DNA of 64,000 nt. Origin: Ectothiorhodospira shaposhnikovii (GTDB taxonomy: Bacteria; Pseudomonadota; Gammaproteobacteria; Ectothiorhodospirales; Ectothiorhodospiraceae). This document shows, one piece after another, positions 39,038-48,443 of the stretch. The stretch spans positions 310,001 to 374,000 of the forward strand of contig NZ_JAJMLZ010000001.1 in the NCBI RefSeq assembly GCF_022227765.1, in the 5' to 3' direction. The notes beneath the pieces are model-generated. The model worked only from the letters and a program-made list of their open reading frames with translations, searched no databases and was not told where the DNA came from. Position 1 is the stretch's first letter, and each line of letters starts with the position of its first letter. A program made the position numbers and the translations under genes.

Positions 39038-40069
39038 TCAGTCGATGGCGGCCGGCAGTTGCATGGTCACGCAATGCAGACTGCCGAACTGATGGATCAG
39101 GGGGCGGCAGTCGATGCCCACGATCTCCCGCTCCGGGAAGGCTTCCGCCAGGCGGGTGAGGGACACCGCATCGGTTGGATCCCCATAGGTCGGCACCAGC
39201 ACCGCCCCGTTGATGATCAGGAAATTGGCATGGGTCGCCGGCAGTCGCCGCCCTTCCTCGTCATGAATCGGGGCCGGCAGGGGCAGGGGGATCAGCCGGT
39301 AGGGCTTGCCCTCCGGGGTTCTGAAGGCCTCCAGCTCCGCCGTCATCGCCGCCAGGGGGGCATGGTGGGGATCTTCGGGGTCATCGCAGACCACATGGGC
39401 AATGGTGTCGGGGCTGCACAGCCGTGCCAGGGTGTCCACATGGCTATCGGTATCATCCCCCGCCAGATGACCCTCGCTCAGCCACAGGATCCGCTCCACG
39501 CCCAGTTCCCGCCGCAGCACGGCCTCGATGCCGGCTTCGTCCAGATCGGGATTGCGGGTGGGCGTCAGCAGGCACTGACGGGTGGTGAGCAGGGTGCCCA
39601 GACCGTCCGACTCGATGGAACCGCCTTCCAGCACGAAGTCCACCGTGGTCAGGGGCAGATTGCCGAAGGCTCCCTGTTGGTGCAGTCGACGGGTGACGGC
39701 GTTGTCCGCCTCCGCCGGGTACTTGCCGCCCCAGCCGTTGAAGGTGAAGTCCAGCATCAACGGGGCGCCGTCGGCCAGCACGGTGATCGGGCCATGATCC
39801 CGCGCCCAGGTATCGTTGGCGGGAGCCAGCCCGGTGATCACCCGGGTCATGTCCACGCCCGCCTCGGTCAGACGCCGACAGACATGGGCCTCGTGGGTCT
39901 CATCCTGACAGGTGACCACCAGGCCCTGGCGCAGGGTGACTTCATGGGCGATCCGGCAGAAGACCGTTTCGGCTTCCTCCAGGATCGGTGCCCAGTCGGT
40001 GTCTTCATGGGGCCAGGTGAGCATCACGGCGCTCTGAGGCGCCCACTCGGGGAGCAGGGTGCGGGACAT
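39038..40069 (-). CDS. Agmatine deiminase / peptidyl-arginine deiminase family protein
   Basis: Guanidine-modifying enzyme of 343 residues. Pentein-fold active-site residues are visible: Asp in ANDTWARDHGP, His in DTDSHVD and the nucleophilic Cys in GSLHCVTMQ near the C-terminus. Agmatine to N-carbamoylputrescine is the usual reaction in bacteria, a putrescine route, but the cysteine loop reads GSLHC rather than the common GGNIHC, so substrate assignment is moderate. Downstream of a small exported protein gene (28 bp). Confidence 0.85.
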   Translation of the reverse strand: MSRTLLPEWAPQSAVMLTWPHEDTDWAPILEEAETVFCRIAHEVTLRQGLVVTCQDETHEAHVCRRLTEAGVDMTRVITGLAPANDTWARDHGPITVLADGAPLMLDFTFNGWGGKYPAEADNAVTRRLHQQGAFGNLPLTTVDFVLEGGSIESDGLGTLLTTRQCLLTPTRNPDLDEAGIEAVLRRELGVERILWLSEGHLAGDDTDSHVDTLARLCSPDTIAHVVCDDPEDPHHAPLAAMTAELEAFRTPEGKPYRLIPLPLPAPIHDEEGRRLPATHANFLIINGAVLVPTYGDPTDAVSLTRLAEAFPEREIVGIDCRPLIHQFGSLHCVTMQLPAAID

Positions 40070-40097
40070 GGACGTATCTTCGGGGGTTATGCGGGGA

Positions 40098-40403
40098 TCA
40101 GGGATGCGGGGCTCGGCTGCCGCGCACCACGGTGTGAATCACGTAACGGCCTTCGAAAACCACGGAAAAGTCGTGGTAGTCCCAACGGGTGATGGGAGGC
40201 CGGCCCACCGTGGGATGACGGACTTCGGGTTCGCCATGGCGATGGAGTACCGTGTTCTTGTGCATGCCACGAACGGGCTGTTCCGGTTGCTGTACCACCC
40301 GGGGGGTGCCGTCGGGCATGACGAGGATGTCGGCGGTCGCGGTGGATACCATGAACAGGGCCCCGGCAAGGACTGCACAGAAGGCGGGCATTCTTGGCAT
40401 CAT
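40098..40403 (-). CDS. Small exported protein with BamE/SmpA-like repeat
   Basis: A 101-residue precursor starting MMPRMPAFCAVLAGALFMVS with a signal peptide to about residue 24; GGAG lies 5-6 bp before the start. The remainder has GMHKNTVLHRHGEPEVRHP, matching the GMxxxxVxxxxGxP turn of BamE/SmpA-like modules, and ITRWDYHDFSVVFEGRYVIH. Function unknown. Probably cotranscribed with the deiminase gene. Confidence 0.75.
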   Translation of the reverse strand: MMPRMPAFCAVLAGALFMVSTATADILVMPDGTPRVVQQPEQPVRGMHKNTVLHRHGEPEVRHPTVGRPPITRWDYHDFSVVFEGRYVIHTVVRGSRAPHP

Positions 40404-40503
40404 GGTCTCCGGACTGGCTTGATGTGTCTGAATATAGCACCGCACCCAGGGTGAGGAAATACTGCTCGTTCCCGCCCGTTCCCCGATGGAGACCCTTTGT
40501 CCG

Positions 40504-41220
40504 ATGATCTTTTCCCAGCCCCTGGCTTCCGGCATCCTGCAGCGGCGTTACAAGCGTTTTCTGGCCGACGTGCTCATGGATGACGGCGAGACGATCACCG
40601 CCCATTGCCCCAATACCGGTTCCATGCTGGGCTGCATGACGCCGGGGTCCCGGGTCTGGCTCAGCCGTTCCGAGGATCCGAAGCGGAAATACCCCCATAC
40701 CTGGGAACTGGTGGAGGCCGACGGGGTCATTGTGGGCATCCATACCGGTCGCGCCAATACGCTGGTGGAGGAGGCGATCCGTGCCGGCAGGGTGCCGGAG
40801 TTGGCACACTTCACCGGCCTGAGACGGGAGGTGAAGTACGGTCTGCACAACAGTCGCATCGATCTGTTGCTGGATCTGGACGGCGTGGACTGCTACGTGG
40901 AAGTGAAGAACGTTACGGCGGCCGTACAGGAGGGGGGCGTGGCCCTGTTTCCCGATGCCGTGTCCAGTCGTGGCAGCAAGCACCTGCGGGAGCTGATCGC
41001 CATGGTGGAGGCGGGGCATCGGGCAGCCCTGATCTTCTGCGTCCAGCGAGAGGATGTCCACGGTGTCCGTCCGGCGGATGCCATCGATCCGGAATACGGG
41101 ATCTGGCTGCGCCGGGCCCATGCGGCCGGGGTGGAGGTGCTGGCACTGGGTGCCCGGGTCTCGCCTTGCGGGATTGAACTCATGCGTCCCCTGCCGGTGG
41201 ACCTGTCGATCCACATATGA
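40504..41220 (+). CDS. sfsA: SfsA family protein (sugar fermentation stimulation / nuclease-like)
   Basis: A 238-residue protein with N-terminal OB-like part (RRYKRFLADVLMDDGETITAHCPNTGSMLG) and PD-(D/E)XK-like core (NSRIDLLLD, YVEVKNVTAAVQ, FPDAVSSRGSKHLREL). E. coli SfsA was isolated as a maltose-regulation factor; nuclease activity is suggested by the fold. An in-frame ATG at 40486 exists but 40504 matches the family N-terminus better. The quoted motifs are non-contiguous. Confidence 0.93.
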   Translation: MIFSQPLASGILQRRYKRFLADVLMDDGETITAHCPNTGSMLGCMTPGSRVWLSRSEDPKRKYPHTWELVEADGVIVGIHTGRANTLVEEAIRAGRVPELAHFTGLRREVKYGLHNSRIDLLLDLDGVDCYVEVKNVTAAVQEGGVALFPDAVSSRGSKHLRELIAMVEAGHRAALIFCVQREDVHGVRPADAIDPEYGIWLRRAHAAGVEVLALGARVSPCGIELMRPLPVDLSIHI

Positions 41221-41250
41221 ATTCACCTTGGCCTGTGATTTAATCCGCCC

Positions 41251-42498
41251 ATGTTTCGACCCCTTGAGATCTTCGTCGGCCTTCGCTACACCCGTGCCAA
41301 GCGCCGCAACCACTTCATTTCCTTCATCTCCCTCATTTCCATGCTGGGGATTGCCCTGGGCGTCACCGCGCTGATCACGGTGCTGTCGGTGATGAACGGG
41401 TTCGAGAAGGAGCTGCGGGAGCGCATCCTGGGCATGGCGTCCCACGCCACCATTGCCGAATTCGATGGCCGCCTGCGCCACTGGCCCGAGGTGATGGCCC
41501 AGGTGGAAGGGGCCGACCGTGTCGTGGGCGTGGCGCCTTTCGTGGAGGCGGAAGGGATGTTTTCCAGTGGCCGGCAGGTCAGCGGGGCGATGATCCGCGG
41601 CGTGGTGCCCGATCTGGAGGCCCGTGTCTCCCAGGTGGGTGAACACATCATCCTCGGCAGCATGGATGGGTTGCAGCCGGGACGGTTCGGCGTGGTGCTG
41701 GGACGGGAGTTGGCGCTGGCGCTGGGCGTGGGCGTGGGCGACAAGGTGACGCTGATCACTCCCCAGGCGGCGGTGACCCCCGTGGGCGTGCTGCCGCGCA
41801 TGCGTCGTCTGGACGTGGTGGGGGTGTTCGAGGTGGGCATGTTCGAATATGACCGCAGCAGTGCCTTCATCCATCTGGACGATGCCCAACAGATCTACCG
41901 GATGGATGATGCCGTCACCGGCCTGCGTCTGAAGCTGGATGACATGATGCGGGCACCGCTGATTGCCCGTCAGGTGGCCTCCGAGCTGGAGGGACGCTTC
42001 TGGGTCAATGACTGGACCCGCCAGCACGCCAACTTCTTCCGTGCCGTGCAGACGGAAAAGACCGTCATGTTCATCATTCTGTCGCTGATCGTGGCGGTGG
42101 CGGCCTTCAACATCGTCTCCACTCTGGTGATGGTGGTGATCGACAAGCAGTCGGACATCGCCATCTTGCGCACCCTGGGCATGACACCGTTCTCGGTGAT
42201 GCTGGTCTTCATGGTCCAGGGGACGCTGATCGGCGTGGTCGGCGCGGTGCTCGGGGTGATTGGCGGGGTCACGCTGGCCCTGAACGTGGAAACCATCGTT
42301 CCCGCCATCGAATCCCTGCTGGGCCTGAAGTTCCTGTCGCCGGATGTGTACTACATCTCCGACCTGCCGTCCGACCTGAAGCTGCACGATGTCACGCGGG
42401 TGGGCCTGCTGGCCTTTGGTCTGACGGTGATTGCCACCCTGTATCCGGCCTGGCGGGCCTCCCGCACCCAGCCGGCCGATGCCCTTCGATACGAGTAG
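41251..42498 (+). CDS. lolC: Lipoprotein-releasing ABC transporter permease (LolC/LolE type)
   Basis: Inner-membrane subunit of the LolCDE complex that extracts outer-membrane lipoproteins. At 415 residues it has one N-terminal TM (about 25-50), a periplasmic domain, and three C-terminal TM helices. The start [20 protein letters not shown] is characteristic, as is [17 protein letters not shown]. Only one permease gene accompanies lolD here, so it may form a homodimer (LolF-type) unless another copy lies elsewhere. Confidence 0.93.
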   Translation: MFRPLEIFVGLRYTRAKRRNHFISFISLISMLGIALGVTALITVLSVMNGFEKELRERILGMASHATIAEFDGRLRHWPEVMAQVEGADRVVGVAPFVEAEGMFSSGRQVSGAMIRGVVPDLEARVSQVGEHIILGSMDGLQPGRFGVVLGRELALALGVGVGDKVTLITPQAAVTPVGVLPRMRRLDVVGVFEVGMFEYDRSSAFIHLDDAQQIYRMDDAVTGLRLKLDDMMRAPLIARQVASELEGRFWVNDWTRQHANFFRAVQTEKTVMFIILSLIVAVAAFNIVSTLVMVVIDKQSDIAILRTLGMTPFSVMLVFMVQGTLIGVVGAVLGVIGGVTLALNVETIVPAIESLLGLKFLSPDVYYISDLPSDLKLHDVTRVGLLAFGLTVIATLYPAWRASRTQPADALRYE

Positions 42499-42511
42499 CG
42501 GGAGAACTTTC

Positions 42512-43291
42512 ATGGTGGATTGGCAGATCGATACCCGAGGCCCGGTGATCCAGTGCCGCGGCCTTGGCAAGACCTTCGATGAAGGCGGACTCAAGGTGGA
42601 TGTCCTGAGCGCCGTCGATCTGGAGGTGCAGCCGGGGGAGAAAGTGGCCATCGTTGGTGCCTCGGGTAGCGGCAAGAGTACCCTGCTGCATCTCCTGGGG
42701 GGGCTGGATCTGCCCACCCAGGGCACGGTGAGCATCTGTGGCCAGGACGTGGCCCGCCTTTCCGACGCCAGACGCGGCAAACTGCGCAATCGGCATCTGG
42801 GGTTCATTTATCAGTTTCATCATCTGTTGCCGGAATTCACGGCGCTGGAAAACGTGGCCATGCCGCTGCTGATCCGTGGTGAGAATCCGGGGGTGGCGGC
42901 GGACCGTGCCCGCAGCCTGCTGGAGCGGGTGGGATTGACCAACCGCGTGGCCCACAAGCCGGGTGAACTCTCCGGCGGGGAGCGTCAGCGGGCCGCCATT
43001 GCTCGCGCCTTGATCACCGAGCCCCACGCGGTGCTGGCGGATGAACCCACCGGCAATCTGGATCGAGGGCGGGCGGAGGAGATCTTCCAGCTGATGCTGC
43101 GTCTGAATCGCCAGTTGCGCACCGCCTTTGTGGTGGTGACCCACGACATGCAACTGGCGGAGCGCATGGACCGGGTCATGATGCTGGAAGAAGGGCGGCT
43201 AAGGCCCCTGCGCCGGTCCTCCGCGGCGTCCGAGCCGGGGAAGGCGCCGCCGCTTGAGGTCCAGACGGCGCACGATGTGCAGTCGCCATAG
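42512..43291 (+). CDS. lolD: Lipoprotein-releasing ABC transporter ATPase LolD
   Basis: ATPase subunit with Walker [13 protein letters not shown]-loop region [17 protein letters not shown] (LolD-specific), signature [15 protein letters not shown] and Walker [12 protein letters not shown]. The ATG at 42512 follows GGGAG. At 259 residues it is about 25-30 longer than usual: after EEGRLRPL the C-terminal tail ([18 protein letters not shown]...) is low-complexity and overlaps the convergent DUF2062 gene by 93 bp. Confidence 0.95.
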   Translation: MVDWQIDTRGPVIQCRGLGKTFDEGGLKVDVLSAVDLEVQPGEKVAIVGASGSGKSTLLHLLGGLDLPTQGTVSICGQDVARLSDARRGKLRNRHLGFIYQFHHLLPEFTALENVAMPLLIRGENPGVAADRARSLLERVGLTNRVAHKPGELSGGERQRAAIARALITEPHAVLADEPTGNLDRGRAEEIFQLMLRLNRQLRTAFVVVTHDMQLAERMDRVMMLEEGRLRPLRRSSAASEPGKAPPLEVQTAHDVQSP

Positions 43292-43750
43292 CAACCGTAT
43301 GGCGATGTACCCCGCCAGCCCGGCGACCACGCTCATCACCAGACTGCCCAGCAGCAGCGGTTTCCAGATCACCACCAGTTCCCCGGTGAACCAGGACAGG
43401 TTCAGTTCAAAGGAGAATCCCCGCCGCGGCTCGCCCATCAGGAAACGCCCGATGGTGTAGGCGACGTAGTAGATGGGGGCCATGGTGAGGGGGTTGCTGA
43501 TCCAGACCAGCAGCACGGAAATGGGCAGGTTCACCCGCACGATGATCGCCAGGGCAGCCGCGGTGAGCATCTGGGCCGGGATGGGCAGAAAGGCCACGAA
43601 CAGGCCGACGCCGAACGCCCCGGCCACGGACCGTCGGTTCAGGTGCCACAGGTTGGGATCATTGAGTACCGCGCCGAAGAAGCGCAGGGATTCATGTTCC
43701 CGTACTTTGTGGTAGGTTGGAAACAGGCTCTTGATGAGCTTTTTTGCCAT
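43199..43750 (-). CDS. DUF2062 membrane protein
   Basis: A 183-residue protein with basic N-terminus, then the DUF2062 block [20 protein letters not shown] and [18 protein letters not shown], and a final TM near 130-155. Its basic C-terminal end ([18 protein letters not shown]) is encoded antisense to the lolD 3' end. Function unknown. An upstream in-frame ATG at 43777 is less likely because the family begins with [16 protein letters not shown]. Confidence 0.88.
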   Translation of the reverse strand: MAKKLIKSLFPTYHKVREHESLRFFGAVLNDPNLWHLNRRSVAGAFGVGLFVAFLPIPAQMLTAAALAIIVRVNLPISVLLVWISNPLTMAPIYYVAYTIGRFLMGEPRRGFSFELNLSWFTGELVVIWKPLLLGSLVMSVVAGLAGYIAIRLLWRLHIVRRLDLKRRRLPRLGRRGGPAQGP

Positions 43751-43839
43751 GGATTCTTGCACGGTTCGGGGGGCCACGGTCCCGCGGCGGATGCCTCGGG
43801 CGGGCCGCCCATTATGGATGCTTTTCCAGGGAGCGGAAG

Positions 43840-46134
43840 ATGCAAAGCCAGGCCTTGGCGTTTCTTCTCGGGGTGCTGGTCCTCCACAGCCTTCCCCATC
43901 TGCCCACGCTTGCGTGGGTCGTTGTCTGCCTGGCCGTGCCCCTATTCTACAGATTCATGCCTTTGGCGCGATGGCCGGCCATCGCCCTGTTAGGCTTTTC
44001 ATGGGCTTTGTTGCACACTCATCTGGTGGCCGGTCCGTGGCTGCCCGCGGGACTCTCCGGACAGGACATGACCCTGATTGGGGTGGTGGACTCCCTGCCG
44101 GAAGCACTGGACCGCGGGGTTCGCTTCGGTTTTCGGGTCGAAGGCCGGGCGGACGGCATGTACGACCCGGATGAGCGGCTGCCCCGACGGGTACGGGTGG
44201 CCTGGTACGGGCAGTCTCCCGACATGGTACCCGGGGAGCGCTGGCAGCTGACCCTGCGCCTGCGCCGGCCCACGGGGTTTCGCAATCCCGGTGGTTTCGA
44301 TTATGAGGGCTGGCTGTTTCGCCAGGGTTACGGTGCCACCGCCTATGTGCGTGAGCCGGACTCGGCACTACGGCTCGGCATGGATGACCGCCCGATCCAT
44401 CGGCTGCATCGCCTGCGGGCCGATCTGGTCGAGCGGATGGGGCAGGGGCTGGACGGGCGCCCCTACGCCGGGATCCTGCGGGCACTGGCGGTCGGGGACC
44501 GTTCCGGTATCGCGCCGGAGCAGTGGACCACCCTGATCGATACCGGCACCAATCACCTGATGGCCATCTCCGGCCTGCATGTGGGCCTGATGGCGGGGAT
44601 GGGATACGGCTTGATGCTCTGGGGCTGGCGACGGGTGCCGGCGCTGGCACTGAGGCTGCCCGCCCAGCGGGCGGCGGTGATCGGTGCCTTGATCTGCGCC
44701 GCCGGTTATGCGGCCCTGGCCGGATTTGCCGTCCCCACCCAGCGGGCCCTGGCCATGCTCGTGGTGGCCCTGGGTGCCCTTTGGCTCGGGCGCGTGGCCC
44801 GGCCGGGCCGGACCTTGGCGCTGGCGCTGCTGGTGGTGCTGGGGCTGGACCCGCGTGCGGTGCTGGATGCCGGATTCTGGCTCTCCTTTGCCGCCGTGGG
44901 GGTGATCCTGTATGCCATGACGGGTCGATTGCAAAGACCCGGCGGGATCAGGGCGGTGCTGCGTATCCAGTGGGTGGCGGGGGTCGGGCTACTGCCCCTG
45001 ACCCTGGTGATGTTCCAGCATGGCTCGCTGGTTTCCCCGCTGGCCAACCTGGTGGCCGTGCCCTGGGTCAGCGTGGTGGTCGTTCCCCTCACCCTGGGCG
45101 GTGTGTTGCTGGCCCCGCTGATCCCCTGGGCCGCCCAGTGGTGCTGGCTGGCGGCCCATCTGGCCGTCAGCCTCCTGTGGCCGTTGCTGGAGCACATGGG
45201 ATCATGGCCCTGGTCCCTGTGGCGGGCGGCGCCCCCGTTCTGGACCCTGTGGCCGGCCCTGCTGGGGCTGGCCCTGATCCTGGCGCCCCGAGCCCTGCCT
45301 GCCCGCTGGTTGGGAGTGCTGTTGCTGCTGCCCATGCTCTGGCCGGCCAGGCCGTCACTGCAGCCGGGGGAGTTTCGGCTCACCGTGCTGGATGTGGGGC
45401 AGGGGCTGGCCACGGTGGTGCAGACCCGTGACCATACCCTGGTTTACGACACGGGCCCGCGCTTCAGCCCGCGCTTTGATGCCGGATCGGCGGCGGTGGT
45501 GCCCTATCTGCGGCACGAGGGACGGGGGCGGGTGGATCGGCTGGTGGTCAGCCACGGCGACAACGATCATATCGGCGGCGCCCCGGCCATCCTGGACAGT
45601 CTTCGGGTGGGCGAGGTGCTGAGCCGGTCTCCGGAGCGGTTGCCCCATGCCCTGAGCCGGGAGTGTCTGCGGGGCGAGACCTGGCAATGGGACGGGGTGA
45701 CGTTCCGCATGCTGCATCCACCGCCGGGCTGGGGGGATGACAACGAGTCTTCCTGTGTGCTCCATGTGAGCGGCCCCGGGGGTTCGGTGCTGTTGCCCGG
45801 GGATGTGGAGCGACTGGGAGAGGCCGTACTGGTGCGCGGTGAAGGGGAGGGACTGTCCGCGGACGTGCTGCTGTTGCCTCACCATGGTTCGCGCACGTCC
45901 TCGTCGGAGGCCCTGCTGGACCGGGTTTCACCCCGGCTGGCCCTGGTGAGCACCGGTTTTGAAAACCGCCTGGGGCATCCCCATGAAGAAACCCTCGAAC
46001 GGCTTCGGGTCCGTGGCATTCCGCTGCTGGACCCCGCCCATGAAGGCGCCCTGCGGGTGGACTTTGTGCCGGGGGAGGGGGTCATCGTGCAGTCGGGGCA
46101 TCGTCACGCGGCCCGCCGCCACTGGCACCGCTGA
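43840..46134 (+). CDS. comEC: ComEC/Rec2 family DNA-uptake channel
   Basis: Inner-membrane competence protein of 764 residues. The start at 43840 has GGGAG upstream. The chain has N-terminal TMs with DUF4131-type OB region, the competence domain (HLMAISGLHVGLMAGM), multiple TM helices to about residue 500, then a metallo-beta-lactamase-like domain with VVSHGDNDHIGG and LLLPHHGSRTSS. It passes single-stranded DNA into the cytoplasm. comEC next to exbB/exbD/msbA is a common gammaproteobacterial arrangement. Confidence 0.94.
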   Translation: MQSQALAFLLGVLVLHSLPHLPTLAWVVVCLAVPLFYRFMPLARWPAIALLGFSWALLHTHLVAGPWLPAGLSGQDMTLIGVVDSLPEALDRGVRFGFRVEGRADGMYDPDERLPRRVRVAWYGQSPDMVPGERWQLTLRLRRPTGFRNPGGFDYEGWLFRQGYGATAYVREPDSALRLGMDDRPIHRLHRLRADLVERMGQGLDGRPYAGILRALAVGDRSGIAPEQWTTLIDTGTNHLMAISGLHVGLMAGMGYGLMLWGWRRVPALALRLPAQRAAVIGALICAAGYAALAGFAVPTQRALAMLVVALGALWLGRVARPGRTLALALLVVLGLDPRAVLDAGFWLSFAAVGVILYAMTGRLQRPGGIRAVLRIQWVAGVGLLPLTLVMFQHGSLVSPLANLVAVPWVSVVVVPLTLGGVLLAPLIPWAAQWCWLAAHLAVSLLWPLLEHMGSWPWSLWRAAPPFWTLWPALLGLALILAPRALPARWLGVLLLLPMLWPARPSLQPGEFRLTVLDVGQGLATVVQTRDHTLVYDTGPRFSPRFDAGSAAVVPYLRHEGRGRVDRLVVSHGDNDHIGGAPAILDSLRVGEVLSRSPERLPHALSRECLRGETWQWDGVTFRMLHPPPGWGDDNESSCVLHVSGPGGSVLLPGDVERLGEAVLVRGEGEGLSADVLLLPHHGSRTSSSEALLDRVSPRLALVSTGFENRLGHPHEETLERLRVRGIPLLDPAHEGALRVDFVPGEGVIVQSGHRHAARRHWHR

Positions 46135-46152
46135 GGTTTTTTTGAATACGTC

Positions 46153-46172
46153 ATTCCCGCGAAAGCGGGAAT
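46153..46172. repeat. REP-like palindrome, single copy
   Basis: ATTCCCGC-gaaa-GCGGGAAT, identical to the copy at 22479-22498, placed between comEC and the LysE-type gene. Confidence 0.85.
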
Positions 46173-46208
46173 CCATTGATCGAATACAGGAACAAAAAGG
46201 TCACATCG

Positions 46209-46832
46209 ATGATCACCAGCCTAAGCACCGGGATGATCCTGGGATTTTCCGCCGGCATGGCGCCGGGTCCCCTGCTGGCCCTGGTGATCTCCGAAACCCT
46301 GCAACATGGTGCCCGCGCCGGGATCAAGGTGGCCCTGGCGCCGGTACTGACGGATCTTCCCATCATTCTGCTGACCCTCTTCGTACTCAGCCGGCTTTCC
46401 GGACTGGATACCCTGCTGGGCCTGATCTCCCTGGGCGGCGGGGTGTTCCTGTGCTACCTGGCCTGGCAGGGACTGACGTTTTCCGGCAGCCCCATGGGGG
46501 CGGAAGCGGCGCCCCGGGAGCGGTCGCTGCAAAAGGCGGTGCTGGTCAATGTCCTGAGTCCCCATCCCTACCTGTTCTGGCTGACCGTGGGAGGCCCCCT
46601 GACGGTCAGGGCGCTGGAGCAGACCTGGTTTGCCGCGGCGGCCTTCATCGGCAGCTTTTATCTGCTGCTGGTGGGTGCCAAGATCGGCATCGCCGTGCTG
46701 GTGGGCCGATCAAGACGGTTGCTCTCCGGCAGACCCTACATCCACACCATGCGCGCCCTGGGCGGGATGTTGCTGGTGCTGGCCCTGCTGCTGCTCCACG
46801 AAGGCTGGGAACTGATCAGTGCCGCTTCATGA
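46209..46832 (+). CDS. LysE/RhtB family exporter
   Basis: Inner-membrane protein of 207 residues with about six helices. The LysE-family signature region GMAPGPLLALVISETLQHG is at about residues 15-33, and NVLSPHPYLFWLTVGGP corresponds to the conserved NPKPxLFF segment. It probably exports amino acids or related compounds. ATG at 46209 chosen for AAAGG about 9 bp upstream. The 3' end overlaps the convergent thioesterase by 6 bp. Confidence 0.9.
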   Translation: MITSLSTGMILGFSAGMAPGPLLALVISETLQHGARAGIKVALAPVLTDLPIILLTLFVLSRLSGLDTLLGLISLGGGVFLCYLAWQGLTFSGSPMGAEAAPRERSLQKAVLVNVLSPHPYLFWLTVGGPLTVRALEQTWFAAAAFIGSFYLLLVGAKIGIAVLVGRSRRLLSGRPYIHTMRALGGMLLVLALLLLHEGWELISAAS

Positions 46833-47327
46833 TGCCGGCGTCGGCCGGTACTGCTGGCGAATCTGCTCGTGCCGGCGTTCGATCTCCTGGCGCAGTTCCC
46901 GGCGCATGGCGGCATTCTCGTAGCGGCGCCGCTCGGTGGGTGTTTCGATGTCAAGTGAAGGCACCCGGACCGGGCGGCCGTTTCCGTCCACCGCCACCAT
47001 GGTGAAGTAGGAGGTCATGGCATGACGGCTGTGGTGTTTGATGATGTCTTCGGCGATGACCCGGATGCCCACTTCCATGGAGGTCTTGCCGGTGTAATTG
47101 ACCGAGGCCAGAAAGGTCACCAGTTCGCCGACTCTGAGCGGTTCGCGGAAAAAGACCTGGTCCACCGACAGGGTGACCACATAGTTGTTGGAGTAACGGG
47201 CCGCGCAGGCATAGGCGGCCTGATCCAGCAGCCGGAGCGTGGCGCCGCCATGGACATGTCCGGAAAAGTTGGCCATGTCCGGGGTCATCAGCACGCTCAT
47301 GGTGAGGGTCTTCTGCTGTTTTTCCAT
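46827..47327 (-). CDS. Acyl-CoA thioesterase (hotdog fold, YciA/BFIT-like)
   Basis: A 166-residue hotdog-fold hydrolase of acyl-CoAs. NFSGHVHGGATLRLLDQAAY (about residues 20-40) is the active-site helix region, followed by VVTLSVDQVFFREPLRVGE. A helical, Arg/Glu-rich tail of about 40 residues follows the domain. The start at 47327 follows AAGGA. Acyl-CoA chain preference cannot be read from sequence. Confidence 0.9.
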   Translation of the reverse strand: MEKQQKTLTMSVLMTPDMANFSGHVHGGATLRLLDQAAYACAARYSNNYVVTLSVDQVFFREPLRVGELVTFLASVNYTGKTSMEVGIRVIAEDIIKHHSRHAMTSYFTMVAVDGNGRPVRVPSLDIETPTERRRYENAAMRRELRQEIERRHEQIRQQYRPTPAS

Positions 47328-47394
47328 TTTTCCTTCAAGCCCCTGTTTCAAGTATCATGCCCTCCAGTCGAATCAACCCGGAGTGACGCAAGAC

Positions 47395-48027
47395 GTGTTT
47401 GAACTGGTCAAGGCCGGTGGCTGGCTGATGCTGCCCATCATCGCATGTTCGGTGATTGCGCTCGCCATCGTGATCGAACGATTCTGGACCTTGCGCCGCC
47501 GTCGGGTCGTCCCACCCCAGCTGGTGGTGCAGATCTGGCAATGGATTCAGGCCGGTGAACTGGACGAAGCCCGCATTCGCGCCCTGCGGGAAGGTTCTCC
47601 CCTGGGGCGAATCCTGGCCACCGGGCTGGTGAATCGGCGCAGTTCCCGGGAGGTCATGAAGGAAACCATCGAGGAAACCGGCCGTCGCGTGGCTCATGAG
47701 CTGGAACGCTTTCTCAATACCCTGGGCACCATTGCCGCCATCACCCCCCTGCTGGGACTGCTGGGTACCGTCGTTGGCATGATACAGGTGTTTTCCGTCA
47801 TCACGGCAGTGGGCGTGGGCAGCCCCGGCGAGCTGGCCGCCGGCATCTCCCAGGCCCTGATCACCACGGCGGCGGGGATCTCCGTGGCCATTCCCGCCAT
47901 GATCTTTCACCGCTATTTTCGCGGTCGGGTGGACGAGCTGGTGCTGGACATGGAGCAAGAGGCCATCAAGCTGGTGGAAGTGCTCAAGGGTGAACGGGTG
48001 GCCGCCCCCGGGGTGAAGCCGTCTTGA
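47395..48027 (+). CDS. exbB: MotA/TolQ/ExbB proton channel family protein
   Basis: A 210-residue membrane protein with three TM helices (about 9-28, 110-132 and 150-172), TM2 containing TPLLGLLGTVVGMIQVF, the ExbB/TolQ channel signature. It starts at GTG 47395 with GGAG 10 bp upstream. Together with the following ExbD it likely energises an outer-membrane or envelope process, in a position that is conserved just upstream of msbA. Not clearly TolQ, since no tol genes are near. Confidence 0.92.
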   Translation: MFELVKAGGWLMLPIIACSVIALAIVIERFWTLRRRRVVPPQLVVQIWQWIQAGELDEARIRALREGSPLGRILATGLVNRRSSREVMKETIEETGRRVAHELERFLNTLGTIAAITPLLGLLGTVVGMIQVFSVITAVGVGSPGELAAGISQALITTAAGISVAIPAMIFHRYFRGRVDELVLDMEQEAIKLVEVLKGERVAAPGVKPS

Positions 48028-48443
48028 ATTTCCGTCGTCGACAGACCGAGGAGATCGGGGTCAACCTTACGCCCTTGATCGACGTGGTGTTCCTGCTGCT
48101 GATTTTCTTCATGGTGTCCACCACCTTTGACCGTCATTCCGTGCTGCAGCTGGAACTGCCCCGGGCCGACTCCCTGGAGCAGGAGAGTCCGCCCCGTGCC
48201 CTGGATCTGGTGATCGATGCCCAGGGACGCTATTTCCTCGACGGCGCCGAGCTGATCAATACCCGCCCCGAGACCCTGCGGGCGGCACTGACGGAGTTCC
48301 TCGGCGGTCGGGAGGACATTCCCCTGGTGATCCGGGCCGATGCCCGCACCCCGCACCAGTCCGTGGTCACCGCCATGGACGTGGCCGGGCGCCTCGGTGT
48401 GTCCCGCCTGTCCATCGCCACCTTGGGCGGTGAGCCGGAATGA
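48024..48443 (+). CDS. exbD: ExbD/TolR family biopolymer transport protein
   Basis: A 139-residue single-pass protein with the channel Asp in NLTPLIDVVFLLLIFFMV (about residues 14-31) and a periplasmic domain. It begins at TTG 48024, overlapping the exbB stop; the family always begins MNFRRR-like just before the TM, which supports this unusual start. The stop overlaps msbA by ATGA. Confidence 0.93.
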   Translation: MNFRRRQTEEIGVNLTPLIDVVFLLLIFFMVSTTFDRHSVLQLELPRADSLEQESPPRALDLVIDAQGRYFLDGAELINTRPETLRAALTEFLGGREDIPLVIRADARTPHQSVVTAMDVAGRLGVSRLSIATLGGEPE

